Assembly: GCA_019634615.1 (NCBI GenBank)
Contig: JAHCAZ010000004.1
Location: 1 to 64,000 of the forward strand
Direction of reading: 5' to 3'
Source of the DNA: Opitutaceae bacterium
Lineage (GTDB): Bacteria; Verrucomicrobiota; Verrucomicrobiia; Opitutales; Opitutaceae
Length of the DNA stretch: 64,000 nt
The position numbers and the translations under genes are program-made. Shown in pieces: positions 49,091-56,011 of the stretch. Every line of letters begins with the position of its first letter. Positions within the stretch are counted from its first letter, which is position 1. A model generated the notes under the pieces. It did not search any database, was not told the DNA's origin, and was given only the letters and a program-made list of their open reading frames with translations.

Positions 49091-49978
49091 ATGAGCGACA
49101 TGCGCGGCAACTTCATCATAGAAACCAAGAGGGGCGGCCTTTTCGCGGCGGATAAACTCCAGCCGAGCGGCGACTGGATCATGGCAGAAACGGAAGGGCT
49201 GCCAATATCCTTCATGGTCGAAGACCTCGCCGCTATTTACGAAGTAGGAAGGGGTATAGCCTCAGTCGCAGAAATCAATCACGCGAACCACATCGCGGCG
49301 AGCATCCTCCGACTAGAAAAGCTCATCCATGAATTCCAGGAAACCCACCAAGCTTACGCGAAGAACCTCGAAATTGTCATCTGTGGCGCGGTGTCGCTGG
49401 CCCTCACAGTCCTACCAGATAGAACAACAAAAGACATCGATCTGGTCGCAAAAGGGACCTTCATCGAATTCCTAAAGACGAAAAATCGGAACGATACCAA
49501 TCTAGAAATAGAAGTCTTAAATCCGTCTTTTCTCTTCTACCTTGGATTCTGGAGAGAACGTGCCGCTCGACTCACGGGCTACCAAGGGACGCAGTTCTTG
49601 GTGTTACATCCCTTGGACACTATCGCCCAAAAGCTTCAGCGCCTCCAAGCAGACCGGTTCGAAGCCAAGGACCAGCCTGACATCGACGCAATCATCAGCA
49701 CCTTCCATCCGACGAGCAAAGCGTTGGTCGATATCCTAACGGAAAATCCAAGCCGATTCCGAATGGCTTCGGAAGAAGAAGAAAAAGCGATGACCAGAAA
49801 CACCCACTGGTTCCTCAAAAAATTTCTTCCCAGTTACACCTTCCAGCAGATCAAGCGACTCGCTTTGGAACGCCGCAGCGATGAGCTACGCTCCGCCGGT
49901 ATGGCGCCGCTCGATAACATAAATCTGCACACCAAACTCCCCCTAAAGAAAATCGGAGTTCCCGATGACAAATCCTAG
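49091..49978 (+). CDS. Nucleotidyltransferase-fold protein, possible toxin or antitoxin
   Basis: A 295-residue protein. Residues about 95-125 read VICGAVSLALTVLPDRTTKDIDL, the pattern of substrate-binding nucleotidyltransferase-like proteins of the AbiEii/DUF6036 kind (GGxAL...RxTxDxDL). An N-terminal region of about 80 residues precedes it, and a helical C-terminus (LHPLDTIAQKLQRL then DQPDIDAI) follows. It overlaps the next gene by 14 bp, a strong sign of coupling. Its place among toxin-antitoxin modules suggests one component of such a pair; which one is unclear. Confidence 0.6.
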   Translation: MSDMRGNFIIETKRGGLFAADKLQPSGDWIMAETEGLPISFMVEDLAAIYEVGRGIASVAEINHANHIAASILRLEKLIHEFQETHQAYAKNLEIVICGAVSLALTVLPDRTTKDIDLVAKGTFIEFLKTKNRNDTNLEIEVLNPSFLFYLGFWRERAARLTGYQGTQFLVLHPLDTIAQKLQRLQADRFEAKDQPDIDAIISTFHPTSKALVDILTENPSRFRMASEEEEKAMTRNTHWFLKKFLPSYTFQQIKRLALERRSDELRSAGMAPLDNINLHTKLPLKKIGVPDDKS

Positions 49979-50198
49979 TCGGCTCAAAGCAAAATGGATC
50001 TCCGGGGCGTCTCTTTCATTAAACGAAATCGCCTCTCTCCGAGAACTAAGTAGAACGGGGGAATCACTAGAACGCGAAGAAGCACGAGTGTTATTGCGAT
50101 GCGTCGAGGGCAACGCGGGATGGGACGCCCACACGCGACAACTCCAAAGCAAACGTACGTTTAGGATGATGCAGGCCCGAACAGTAAAACTCGCCTGA
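49965..50198 (+). CDS. 77-residue partner protein of the NTase gene
   Basis: A small basic protein, mostly helical by composition (SLNEIASLRELSRTGESLER), not recognised. It begins inside the 3' end of the nucleotidyltransferase-fold gene (14-bp overlap, ATG at 49965). The arrangement fits a toxin-antitoxin or regulator pair, but no motif supports a specific function. Confidence 0.5.
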   Translation: MTNPSRLKAKWISGASLSLNEIASLRELSRTGESLEREEARVLLRCVEGNAGWDAHTRQLQSKRTFRMMQARTVKLA

Positions 50199-50246
50199 AT
50201 TGCCCCGCGCCGCTCCTGCACCCTCTCCGAGCAGGATGTAGGATCT

Positions 50247-50262
50247 GACCACTTGCTTCGCT
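50247..50262 (+). repeat. 16-bp direct repeat GACCACTTGCTTCGCT, copy 1
   Basis: The same 16 bases occur at 52345-52360, where they include the -35-like TTGCTT of the promoter before the small gene at 52386. Here they lie 10 bp before the second copy of the 118-bp repeat. Confidence 0.8.
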
Positions 50263-50272
50263 CGCGAACCGT

Positions 50273-50390
50273 CGCAAGAAACTCAAACCGTTCTCCAGGG
50301 TCATCCGCCGAGAAATGAGTCAATAAGCCCATACCAAACGTGGCCCCCGGCAGGCTTCGCCTCCCTCGGCCACCCACAAGCCCACCTCTC
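50273..50390 (+). repeat. 118-bp direct repeat, copy 2
   Basis: Near-identical to 47795-47912, including the last 54 bases of the sigma-like gene (here a dead fragment) and palindrome copy C (50340-50373, with one arm changed to GCCTCCC). It fills most of the 284-bp gap between 50198 and 50483. No gene is seen in the gap. Confidence 0.9.
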
Positions 50391-50482
50391 GGAGGATCAT
50401 TTACGCAAGTCCGCGCCTTGCGCCCTCTCTCCTTTTGTACCAAGGTACAACTACCGGAGGAGCCCCATAACCCCCGTTGAAC

Positions 50483-50881
50483 ATGGACTACGAAAAACTC
50501 ACCAGAGAGCTACCTAAATCTCGAAATCGTAAACCACAGATGAAAACCAGTACAGAAGCCACAGCCCTATCGCTAAACCCACTTCAGGGTGAGCAGCATG
50601 CTGCGCTTCTCAAGGAACTCGCCGCAAAACACATCTGGTGGAAAACACCCGAAGAGGCAATGAAGTACCCCTCTCGAATTGTGGCCCAGACAATGGACCG
50701 CGGCAGCATCGACGACATCAACGCACTTTTCGAGGCTTTCGGCGAGGACTACCTCAAGAGCGTGGTAACGAAGGCTGAAGCTGGCCAATTCAGCGCAAGA
50801 TCGTGGCACTACTGGCACTGCCGACTAGGACTAGCGTCTCACGAAGGCCCTCCACCACTACCCGTCCGGAAAATACCGTGA
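50483..50881 (+). CDS. Small protein of the WW-x-PEEA / DUF6922-like type, Fic partner
   Basis: A 132-residue protein with a compact C-terminal domain: HIWWKTPEEAMKYPSRIVAQ followed by GSIDDINALFEAFGEDYL and SARSWHYWHCRLGL. From memory this resembles small proteins (DUF6922-like) found next to AbiEii-type nucleotidyltransferases. Here it is instead coupled to a Fic gene (GTGA overlap). The ATG at 50483 was chosen over a TTG six bases upstream. It may be the Fic protein's antitoxin or a DNA-binding regulator; not demonstrated. Confidence 0.55.
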   Translation: MDYEKLTRELPKSRNRKPQMKTSTEATALSLNPLQGEQHAALLKELAAKHIWWKTPEEAMKYPSRIVAQTMDRGSIDDINALFEAFGEDYLKSVVTKAEAGQFSARSWHYWHCRLGLASHEGPPPLPVRKIP

Positions 50882-51681
50882 AAGACCTCCATCGAGGTCA
50901 TCAAATCCCTTATCCCATGCCCGAACTGGAACCACCAAAACGCCCCATTATGATGCACCCCGACACGACTTTGCATCAAATCGAAAGCATCCGGGCGAAA
51001 CTCGCCACACTCCAGATTTCGAAGTCAGTCCAAAACAACTGGGATGAGGCAGAACGCGTCCAAGGGGTCTTCTCCAGTAACGCGATCGAAGGATCAACCC
51101 TCACGCTCGGCGAGACCGAGGCAGTGCTGCGAGGCGCAACCGTCCCAGGAAAACACCTTCACGACCACATCGCGGCTGTGAATCTTAATCACGCATGGTT
51201 AAAGATGAATGACTGGGCGAAAGGCGCAGTCGATGAACGCCTGCTACTAGAAATCCATCAGATTCTGATGACCCGCATCAATGATGACGAAGCCGGCCGT
51301 TACAGAAACGTTCGGGTTCGCATCGTGGGCTCGGAGCATATCGCTCCGAACCCACTAAGCGTGCCGCAAAAAATGGCCGAAGCATTCAAAACCTTCGAGG
51401 AACTAAAAGGGAGGCACCCCATTGAGCAAGCAGCAGACTTGCATGCTTCTATAGTAACGGTTCACCCGTTCAGTGACGGGAACGGCCGCAGCGCTCGACT
51501 CATGCAAAACATCGCGCTCATCAAGACGGGCTACTGGCCAATTGTCATCCCGGTCACTGAGCGGGCTCACTACATTGACGCAACCTACCAGTCGAACACC
51601 GGCAATCTGGCACCTTACCGAAAATACATCATCGAGAAAGTCGCATTGGCCGGCATGGAACGCCTAACGATGATGGGCTAG
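50878..51681 (+). CDS. Fic-family protein (AMP transferase) with N-terminal inhibitory helix
   Basis: A 267-residue Fic/DOC protein. The catalytic motif is VHPFSDGNGRSARLMQ (HPFxxGNGR). An N-terminal FSSNAIEGST motif matches the inhibitory (S/T)xxxE(G/N) helix of class II Fic proteins, so it is probably self-inhibited. Fic enzymes transfer AMP (or related groups) to target proteins. The GTG at 50878 overlapping the upstream stop was chosen; a later ATG at 50917 (MPELEPPKRP) is possible. Confidence 0.85.
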   Translation: MKDLHRGHQIPYPMPELEPPKRPIMMHPDTTLHQIESIRAKLATLQISKSVQNNWDEAERVQGVFSSNAIEGSTLTLGETEAVLRGATVPGKHLHDHIAAVNLNHAWLKMNDWAKGAVDERLLLEIHQILMTRINDDEAGRYRNVRVRIVGSEHIAPNPLSVPQKMAEAFKTFEELKGRHPIEQAADLHASIVTVHPFSDGNGRSARLMQNIALIKTGYWPIVIPVTERAHYIDATYQSNTGNLAPYRKYIIEKVALAGMERLTMMG

Positions 51682-51725
51682 ACAGCCCCAACCCAACTCG
51701 AACAAACAAAACAACTTAGAATTCC

Positions 51726-51754
51726 TTGCAGAAGCCAAGGGCTTCGCCTAAAAT
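51726..51754 (+). promoter_or_regulatory. Promoter with palindromic operator before the 75/121-residue pair
   Basis: TTGCAG (51726-51731), a 17-bp spacer and TAAAAT (51749-51754) form a good sigma-70 promoter ending 6 bp before the ATG at 51761. A perfect inverted repeat GAAGCC-AAG-GGCTTC (51731-51745) fills the spacer and is well placed for autorepression. Confidence 0.65.
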
Positions 51755-51760
51755 CTAACC

Positions 51761-51988
51761 ATGTCAATGACCGCCAATCAAATCATTCGAGAGATCGCAA
51801 ACCTGCCCCCAGAAGAGCAGGCAAAAATCTCTCAATTTACGCGTAAATTGGACACTAAACGCCAACTCACGGGCGAGGAATTGGGCGCGCTCGCTGACCG
51901 CCTGGTAAAAGCCAAATCTAAAGAAGAAGCCGCTACCATCACCGACGAAATGGTTCGCGGATTTTACGGTAACGAGACCCATGCCTAA
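51761..51988 (+). CDS. Putative antitoxin of an undescribed pair
   Basis: A 75-residue acidic/basic mixed helical protein beginning MSMTANQIIREIANLPPEEQ; this 'ANQIIREIxxLPPEEQxKI' opening is common in small antitoxin-like proteins. It has a promoter with an internal palindrome directly upstream. It overlaps the next gene by 8 bp. Function is inferred only from layout and size. Confidence 0.5.
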   Translation: MSMTANQIIREIANLPPEEQAKISQFTRKLDTKRQLTGEELGALADRLVKAKSKEEAATITDEMVRGFYGNETHA

Positions 51989-52346
51989 AATACGCCGCCG
52001 GAACGTACCCGAGGCGGTGCTCCGTCACCTTTACCAAAGAATCTACGAACGCAACATATCGAAAGAACAGCTACTGCTTTTTCTAGAATGGCTAAAAGAA
52101 GAGCCCGAGGTTCCCTCGGGCCCGTGGTTCAAAAGATTCCCAAACATGAAGGTTTGCGGAGAAGGGGATCTGGTTAAAACATTTCTAACCAGTCAGCAAA
52201 TTCCCTTCGGACAAGAAATCCACCCCAAGAAAAGTTCGGATGCTCCTTCCCAAATAGCCCCGACACCAACCACAAAACCACCAGCTGCACCGCGTAGATA
52301 TTCACCCCCAGATCCCAAAGCAAATGGTCCGTCAATGGACATGTGA
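51981..52346 (+). CDS. Putative toxin of an undescribed pair
   Basis: A 121-residue protein. Residues 1-80 look folded and basic (MPKIRRRNVPEAVLRHLYQR, SKEQLLLFLEWL, GPWFKRFPNMKVCGEGDLVK), and the last 40 are a Pro/Lys-rich tail. The family was not recognised. It overlaps the 75-residue gene by 8 bp, so the two are coupled. A toxin role is a hypothesis from the order and the surrounding modules. Confidence 0.5.
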   Translation: MPKIRRRNVPEAVLRHLYQRIYERNISKEQLLLFLEWLKEEPEVPSGPWFKRFPNMKVCGEGDLVKTFLTSQQIPFGQEIHPKKSSDAPSQIAPTPTTKPPAAPRRYSPPDPKANGPSMDM

Positions 52347-52350
52347 CCAC

Positions 52351-52380
52351 TTGCTTCGCTGCGCCCCACTGGCCTAAAAT
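52351..52380 (+). promoter_or_regulatory. Candidate promoter before the HTH module
   Basis: TTGCTT (52351-52356), an 18-bp spacer and TAAAAT (52375-52380), ending 5 bp before the ATG at 52386. The -35 lies in the 16-bp repeat also found at 50247. The TAAAATCT -10 block matches that of the promoter at 51749. Confidence 0.5.
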
Positions 52381-52385
52381 CTGCG

Positions 52386-52610
52386 ATGAAACAGCATCTT
52401 CCACCGCGACCTGCTCCTCCAGCTAATCTAGCGGACGATGCCGCCATAACTGAGTACAAAGCGGCACTTCGGGCATGGGACCGAAAAGTCCTAAAGGACA
52501 AAATCCTGTCGCCTCACGAACTAAACACGCTGAACACAGCCTTCCCTCGAAAAACCAGAACGAAGTTCAAAATCGTTAACTTCGAGGAGGCTCTGCAAAA
52601 CCAACGGTAA
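52386..52610 (+). CDS. 74-residue protein preceding the tandem-HTH gene
   Basis: A small protein with Pro-rich N-terminus and a charged C-terminal half (YKAALRAWDRKVLKDKIL, then LNTLNTAFPRKTRTKF). No family recognised. Its stop codon directly abuts the GTG start of the tandem-HTH gene (no gap), so the two are probably coupled and functionally linked. Confidence 0.5.
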   Translation: MKQHLPPRPAPPANLADDAAITEYKAALRAWDRKVLKDKILSPHELNTLNTAFPRKTRTKFKIVNFEEALQNQR

Positions 52611-53516
52611 GTGCCCCGCCCTCCCAGACGATCCTTTGGACTCGATGAGCAGCAGATCAGTCTGCTCATCGAACTCGCTCGGACGGAGGGCACCGCACCC
52701 CACATTCGGGATGCCGCGGTGATCCTGCTGGTCTCGATCGACACCCCAGCCTTCGAATCCGTCGCCAAGCTCCTCAACATCGACAAACGAGAAGTCGACC
52801 GCGTCCAAAAAGCCTTCCTTCGCCACGGCACCGCCGGCATCCAGTCATTGGAGCCCCGTGCCTGGGACAAATACAAGGAGCAGCTCGGCGAACTGCGCTC
52901 TTCACTGGTGTCAGACCTCCGCAAGAAGGTCACCGACCTCGACACCGCGCCTCGCACCCAGCGCGAACTTGCCGGCTCGGTTGGCCTATCGAAGGACCAT
53001 GTCCGCCGGATCATGAAGACCGCCGGCGTGAAGCTGGCATCACCCTTCTCCAACGAGCGCCTCGGCAAGAGGCTCCGAGAACTGCTCAAGACTGAGCCGA
53101 AGAAAAACCCACGGTGGACCTACCAGGAAGCCGCCGAGATCCTCGGCGTCGATCGCGTCGCCCTGCCACGCTACTGCAAACAGTTCGGCATCGAGTTCCC
53201 TCGCAAACGAGGGCTCAACCTCAAGGCCCAGATCGTCGCCATCCTCAAAGAAGAGCCAAAACAAAGACCGTTCTGGACCTACGTCGAACTCGGCCACCGG
53301 CTCAAAATGAGCCGCGTGCAGGCCCAGAACCTATGCAAGAGCTTCGGGGTCACCCTGCCCCCGCATCCGCTCGAAGCACGCATCCGTGCCGCCCTGGCCA
53401 CCCGACCCAAAGAATCCAAAAAGTGGACCTACCTCGAACTCGCCCACCAAGTGGGCATGAGCAGGACTTGGATCGAACAATTCTGCAAAAAGAAGGGCAT
53501 CAGCCTAACAGGCTGA
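52611..53516 (+). CDS. Tandem helix-turn-helix protein of unknown function
   Basis: A 301-residue basic protein that appears to be five consecutive helix-turn-helix units: FESVAKLLNIDKREVDRVQK (about 43-62), RELAGSVGLSKDHVRRIM (about 123-140), QEAAEILGVDRVALPRYC (about 175-192), VELGHRLKMSRVQAQNLC (about 225-242) and LELAHQVGMSRTWIEQFC (about 275-292). The last three lie about 50 residues apart and share the frame KxxP(x)WTYxEx. It has no nuclease or transposase core. The start is GTG 52611. Its first 67 bases are duplicated at 48861-48927. Confidence 0.6.
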   Translation: MPRPPRRSFGLDEQQISLLIELARTEGTAPHIRDAAVILLVSIDTPAFESVAKLLNIDKREVDRVQKAFLRHGTAGIQSLEPRAWDKYKEQLGELRSSLVSDLRKKVTDLDTAPRTQRELAGSVGLSKDHVRRIMKTAGVKLASPFSNERLGKRLRELLKTEPKKNPRWTYQEAAEILGVDRVALPRYCKQFGIEFPRKRGLNLKAQIVAILKEEPKQRPFWTYVELGHRLKMSRVQAQNLCKSFGVTLPPHPLEARIRAALATRPKESKKWTYLELAHQVGMSRTWIEQFCKKKGISLTG

Positions 53517-53582
53517 CCACCGCGCCCCACTAGCCACCAATCGTCCACTCAGCTACAGCCCCCGCCCGATCAAGATCTGCGG

Positions 53583-53960
53583 TCATTCTTTATCTGGACT
53601 ATGCAGCTTCCTGACCTGGTCAACAAATTGGGCTAGCTTCGCATCGTCCATCTCCGCGCCCCGAGCGGCACGAAAAAAAACTGGAAGGGCATTCAAAACC
53701 ACTTCATCGGAGGCCAAGTCCTTCGGAATCTCGCGCCGAGAAATCGCAGCCAAATCCAAGAAGGACTGGGTTTCCTCCGCGCTCAACTTCAGGAACTTTG
53801 CCCACTTGGCCAATACCTCCTCCTTAGGCGCAGAATTGATCCCTCGCTCCAGCTTACTCCAATTACTTGGATCAACGCCTAGCGAGATGCTGCACTCCCG
53901 AAGAGTAAGTTCAGCTCGAATCCGATACTCTTTTAACTGCATTCCAAATGTAGCGTTCAT
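53583..53960 (-). CDS. XRE-family transcriptional regulator
   Basis: A 125-residue protein with a Cro/C1-type helix-turn-helix (about 5-60): LKEYRIRAELTLRECSISLG followed by DPSNWSKLERG. A short helical C-terminus follows. The ATG at 53960 is preferred over a start 10 codons upstream because that would run through the palindrome GTGGTA-N7-TACCAC. It is the only cargo gene on the minus strand and may regulate itself and the divergent small genes. Confidence 0.8.
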   Translation of the reverse strand: MNATFGMQLKEYRIRAELTLRECSISLGVDPSNWSKLERGINSAPKEEVLAKWAKFLKLSAEETQSFLDLAAISRREIPKDLASDEVVLNALPVFFRAARGAEMDDAKLAQFVDQVRKLHSPDKE

Positions 53961-53968
53961 GGGCTCTA

Positions 53969-53989
53969 TGTGGTAAAAAATATACCACA
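53969..53989 (-). promoter_or_regulatory. Palindromic operator upstream of the XRE gene
   Basis: A perfect inverted repeat TGTGGTA-N7-TACCACA (53969-53975 with 53983-53989) with an A/T-rich centre lies 9 bp upstream of the regulator's ATG. This size and position are typical of an autoregulatory XRE operator. The N-terminal alternative start would lie inside it. Confidence 0.65.
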
Positions 53990-54117
53990 CGCCAAGACCT
54001 AAATCAAAGCCGAAGGTTATCTTAACGTATAGAACTAATAACCATCACCATACATAACTCCTCCTTGAACCGGGAAGCAGACCTACCTCGAACTTGCCCA
54101 CCAAAAACTCCCGCCAC

Positions 54118-54315
54118 ATGCACACACCAGCGCGCAAACGCCATAAGCCAACACCCCAGGGCGGGCTGTGCCTGAGTCTCGCGGAATGGGAAAAGCTGGA
54201 AGCCAAACTCTCCGCTCCACCCAGCGCTGCACTGCGCCGATTCATGGCTACGCCATCAACGGTCAACGATGAATTGGAGGCAATCCTCCTAGAGCGCCAC
54301 CGCGATCACGACTAA
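54118..54315 (+). CDS. 65-residue antitoxin-like small protein
   Basis: A small protein beginning MHTPARKRHKPTP, with LSLAEWEKLEAKLSAPPSAA in the middle. The latter resembles the dimerisation helix of small ribbon-helix-helix/DUF1778-like antitoxins, but the match is weak. The ATG at 54118 was chosen; a TTG at 54094 is in frame. It is followed 12 bp later by the frameshifted gene, suggesting a former pair. Confidence 0.4.
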   Translation: MHTPARKRHKPTPQGGLCLSLAEWEKLEAKLSAPPSAALRRFMATPSTVNDELEAILLERHRDHD

Positions 54316-54327
54316 AATTTCACAACC

Positions 54328-54739
54328 TTGAACCGAGAAACTGAAGAACGTCTGGTAGACTTCGTCGTCAGCGAACACAAACAGTTCGAACCACAACGGT
54401 GGCTCGAACGCCCCCCACAAAACAGGGGCGTCGCCGGCCGAAGTAGCGGTAATAGCTCAGTTCCTCGCCATGACGACCTTCGGTCATGAGCGCCCACTAC
54501 CCGCATGGTACGGTCACTATAAAACGCTCCTAGAGATTGCTGAAACTCTCGACCCGCTCGGAATACCAGGCGGAGAATCGATCCATGTTCGCGTCGAGCG
54601 AACCGAACTCCAACCGGATCGCTTCGCCAACATGGTCGCTGCGGTAGTCCAACGCACCTACCGCTCTTGGGAACCCAAAATGGATTTGGCTCCCGAGCCA
54701 TCACCAAAAAGACTCGGACCCGACGACATCTCAATGTAA
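54328..54739 (+). pseudogene. Frameshifted small gene of unknown function
   Basis: Two overlapping frames look like parts of one gene. The first (TTG 54328 to TGA 54489) reads LNRETEERLVDFVVSEHKQF then EPQRWLERPP. The second, open from before 54419 to TAA 54737-54739, reads SPAEVAVIAQFLAMTTFGHE onward. A one-base change near the C run at 54411-54416 would join them into about 136 residues. The second frame alone could start at ATG 54470 (89 residues). Function not recognised. Confidence 0.45.
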
Positions 54740-54749
54740 GATGCCTCAC

Positions 54750-54778
54750 TTGCCACAGGCTCCCCTAATTACCATAGT
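54750..54778 (+). promoter_or_regulatory. Candidate promoter of the Panacea-HEPN module
   Basis: TTGCCA (54750-54755), a 17-bp spacer and CATAGT (54773-54778), ending 8 bp before the ATG at 54787. Both boxes are moderate matches. Confidence 0.45.
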
Positions 54779-54786
54779 GTAACCTA

Positions 54787-55599
54787 ATGGCCTACCCTGT
54801 TCGCATGGTCGCAGAAGCACTCATCGGAGCGTACCACTCACGCTACGGGAAGACCCCATGCCCCAAACAATTGGAGAAGCTTTTGTACTACGCCGAAGGT
54901 CATCACCTCGCCACTACCGGGACTCCACTCTTCGACGAAGATATCCAAGCATGGGAACAAGGCCCAGTGTGCCCGAAAGTCTTACCGGTTTACGGTGGCG
55001 TAAAAAAATACGACCCGATCCCGTTGCCAAAAATTATCCCCGCGCTCCACAAGACCGCAATCGCCTCGATCGTGATTGCAGTCGCGCTATTCGGCAAACT
55101 AGATGCCGACATCATCGGTGAAAAAACCCACACCGAAGCCCCGTATGCCCAAACATGGGACGGAGGCCTCGGAAAAAACAAAGTGATTCCCGAACAAACG
55201 ATGAGGGAGTTCTTCAAAACTCACGAAATCGTCACCACCCCCATGACTATCATCGACGACAAATCGTTAATCTCCCAGGGCGTCGCCATAGAACAATCAG
55301 ACGTTGTGGCCGACTACCTCAGGGCTCATCCCCATTTGGAGCCCTTCCTCAACGAACTAATCCAACGGGCACAAACGGAGATCGCCGGGGCGAAAGAAAT
55401 CACAGTCGAGGTATACCAAGACCCCGAAATCGACCATCGTTACCTCAATGTGCTAGTGCGACAAGCTGAGTGCACCGAACTCGGTACCGCACTCGACATC
55501 ATTTGGGAGAACACCTTCAACACGCTCAAACCCAACTTGATGAACGGGACCGTCAACCTCATGACGGATTTTTGTCCCCCAAAAACCGTAGCTGCATAA
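54787..55599 (+). CDS. Panacea-domain antitoxin (DUF4065/SocA-like)
   Basis: A 270-residue protein. Residues about 1-170 are a Panacea domain: KQLEKLLYYAEGHHLATTG, TPLFDEDIQAWEQGPVCPKV and DADIIGEKTHTEAPYAQTWD. Panacea domains act as general antitoxins paired with unrelated toxins (PanA/PanT systems). About 100 extra residues follow, from AHPHLEPFLNELIQ, and may bind the partner. It is 11 bp upstream of a HEPN-like gene. Confidence 0.85.
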   Translation: MAYPVRMVAEALIGAYHSRYGKTPCPKQLEKLLYYAEGHHLATTGTPLFDEDIQAWEQGPVCPKVLPVYGGVKKYDPIPLPKIIPALHKTAIASIVIAVALFGKLDADIIGEKTHTEAPYAQTWDGGLGKNKVIPEQTMREFFKTHEIVTTPMTIIDDKSLISQGVAIEQSDVVADYLRAHPHLEPFLNELIQRAQTEIAGAKEITVEVYQDPEIDHRYLNVLVRQAECTELGTALDIIWENTFNTLKPNLMNGTVNLMTDFCPPKTVAA

Positions 55600-55610
55600 T
55601 CCGCCAGCAC

Positions 55611-55952
55611 ATGGGCTTCGATTGGAAGGGCTACCATGCCCAAGCAGACGACCTTTGCATAAACCACCTAGGCGGAAAGGAAGCGGCGTTACGCACCGCA
55701 TGCAGTCGTTACTACTACGCAGCATTTCACAAAGTGCTGGAGCATTCGGTTAAGAACACCAACTTCACACCGGAGAGAAACGGAAACGATCACACTTCTC
55801 TCATCGCGCACATCCGATGGGTCCATCCAGGGAACGCCCGCAAACTCGACACACTGCGGCAACACCGCCAGAAATCCGACTACCACGGATCTCTTGAACT
55901 TGGGGTAATCGAAAACACAACAAATCACGCCAAACAACGGCGAATGATTTAA
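55611..55952 (+). CDS. HEPN-domain protein, probable toxin of the Panacea pair
   Basis: A 113-residue protein. The helix ALRTACSRYYYAAFHKVLEH is typical of HEPN domains (RSRYYxxFH pattern), and the C-terminal RQHRQKSDYHGSLELG contains an R-x5-H arrangement that fits the RX4-6H RNase motif. The ATG at 55611 gives a complete domain. It follows the Panacea gene by 11 bp. Probably a ribonuclease toxin; which RNA is unknown. Confidence 0.7.
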   Translation: MGFDWKGYHAQADDLCINHLGGKEAALRTACSRYYYAAFHKVLEHSVKNTNFTPERNGNDHTSLIAHIRWVHPGNARKLDTLRQHRQKSDYHGSLELGVIENTTNHAKQRRMI

Positions 55953-56011
55953 TCGCGGCTTTTCCCTAGCTGTCATCCAAACCGAAAAAATCCCTTCCGT
56001 TTACGAGGGTA

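Noticed and set aside
48861..49094. 77-residue gene starting with the duplicated HTH fragment
   Set aside because: After 67 bases the frame runs through palindrome copy B into sequence with no protein-like pattern; it is a repeat junction, not a gene.
47862..50373. Integron attC sites and a gene-cassette array
   Set aside because: The palindromes stand between cassettes, but the attC core (RYYYAAC/GTTRRRY) is not seen in the right place, and there is no integrase gene in the window.
54440..54500. tRNA-like D arm (TAGCTCAGTT) and hairpin CATGAC/GTCATG
   Set aside because: There is no acceptor stem or T arm, and the bases are part of the frameshifted coding sequence.
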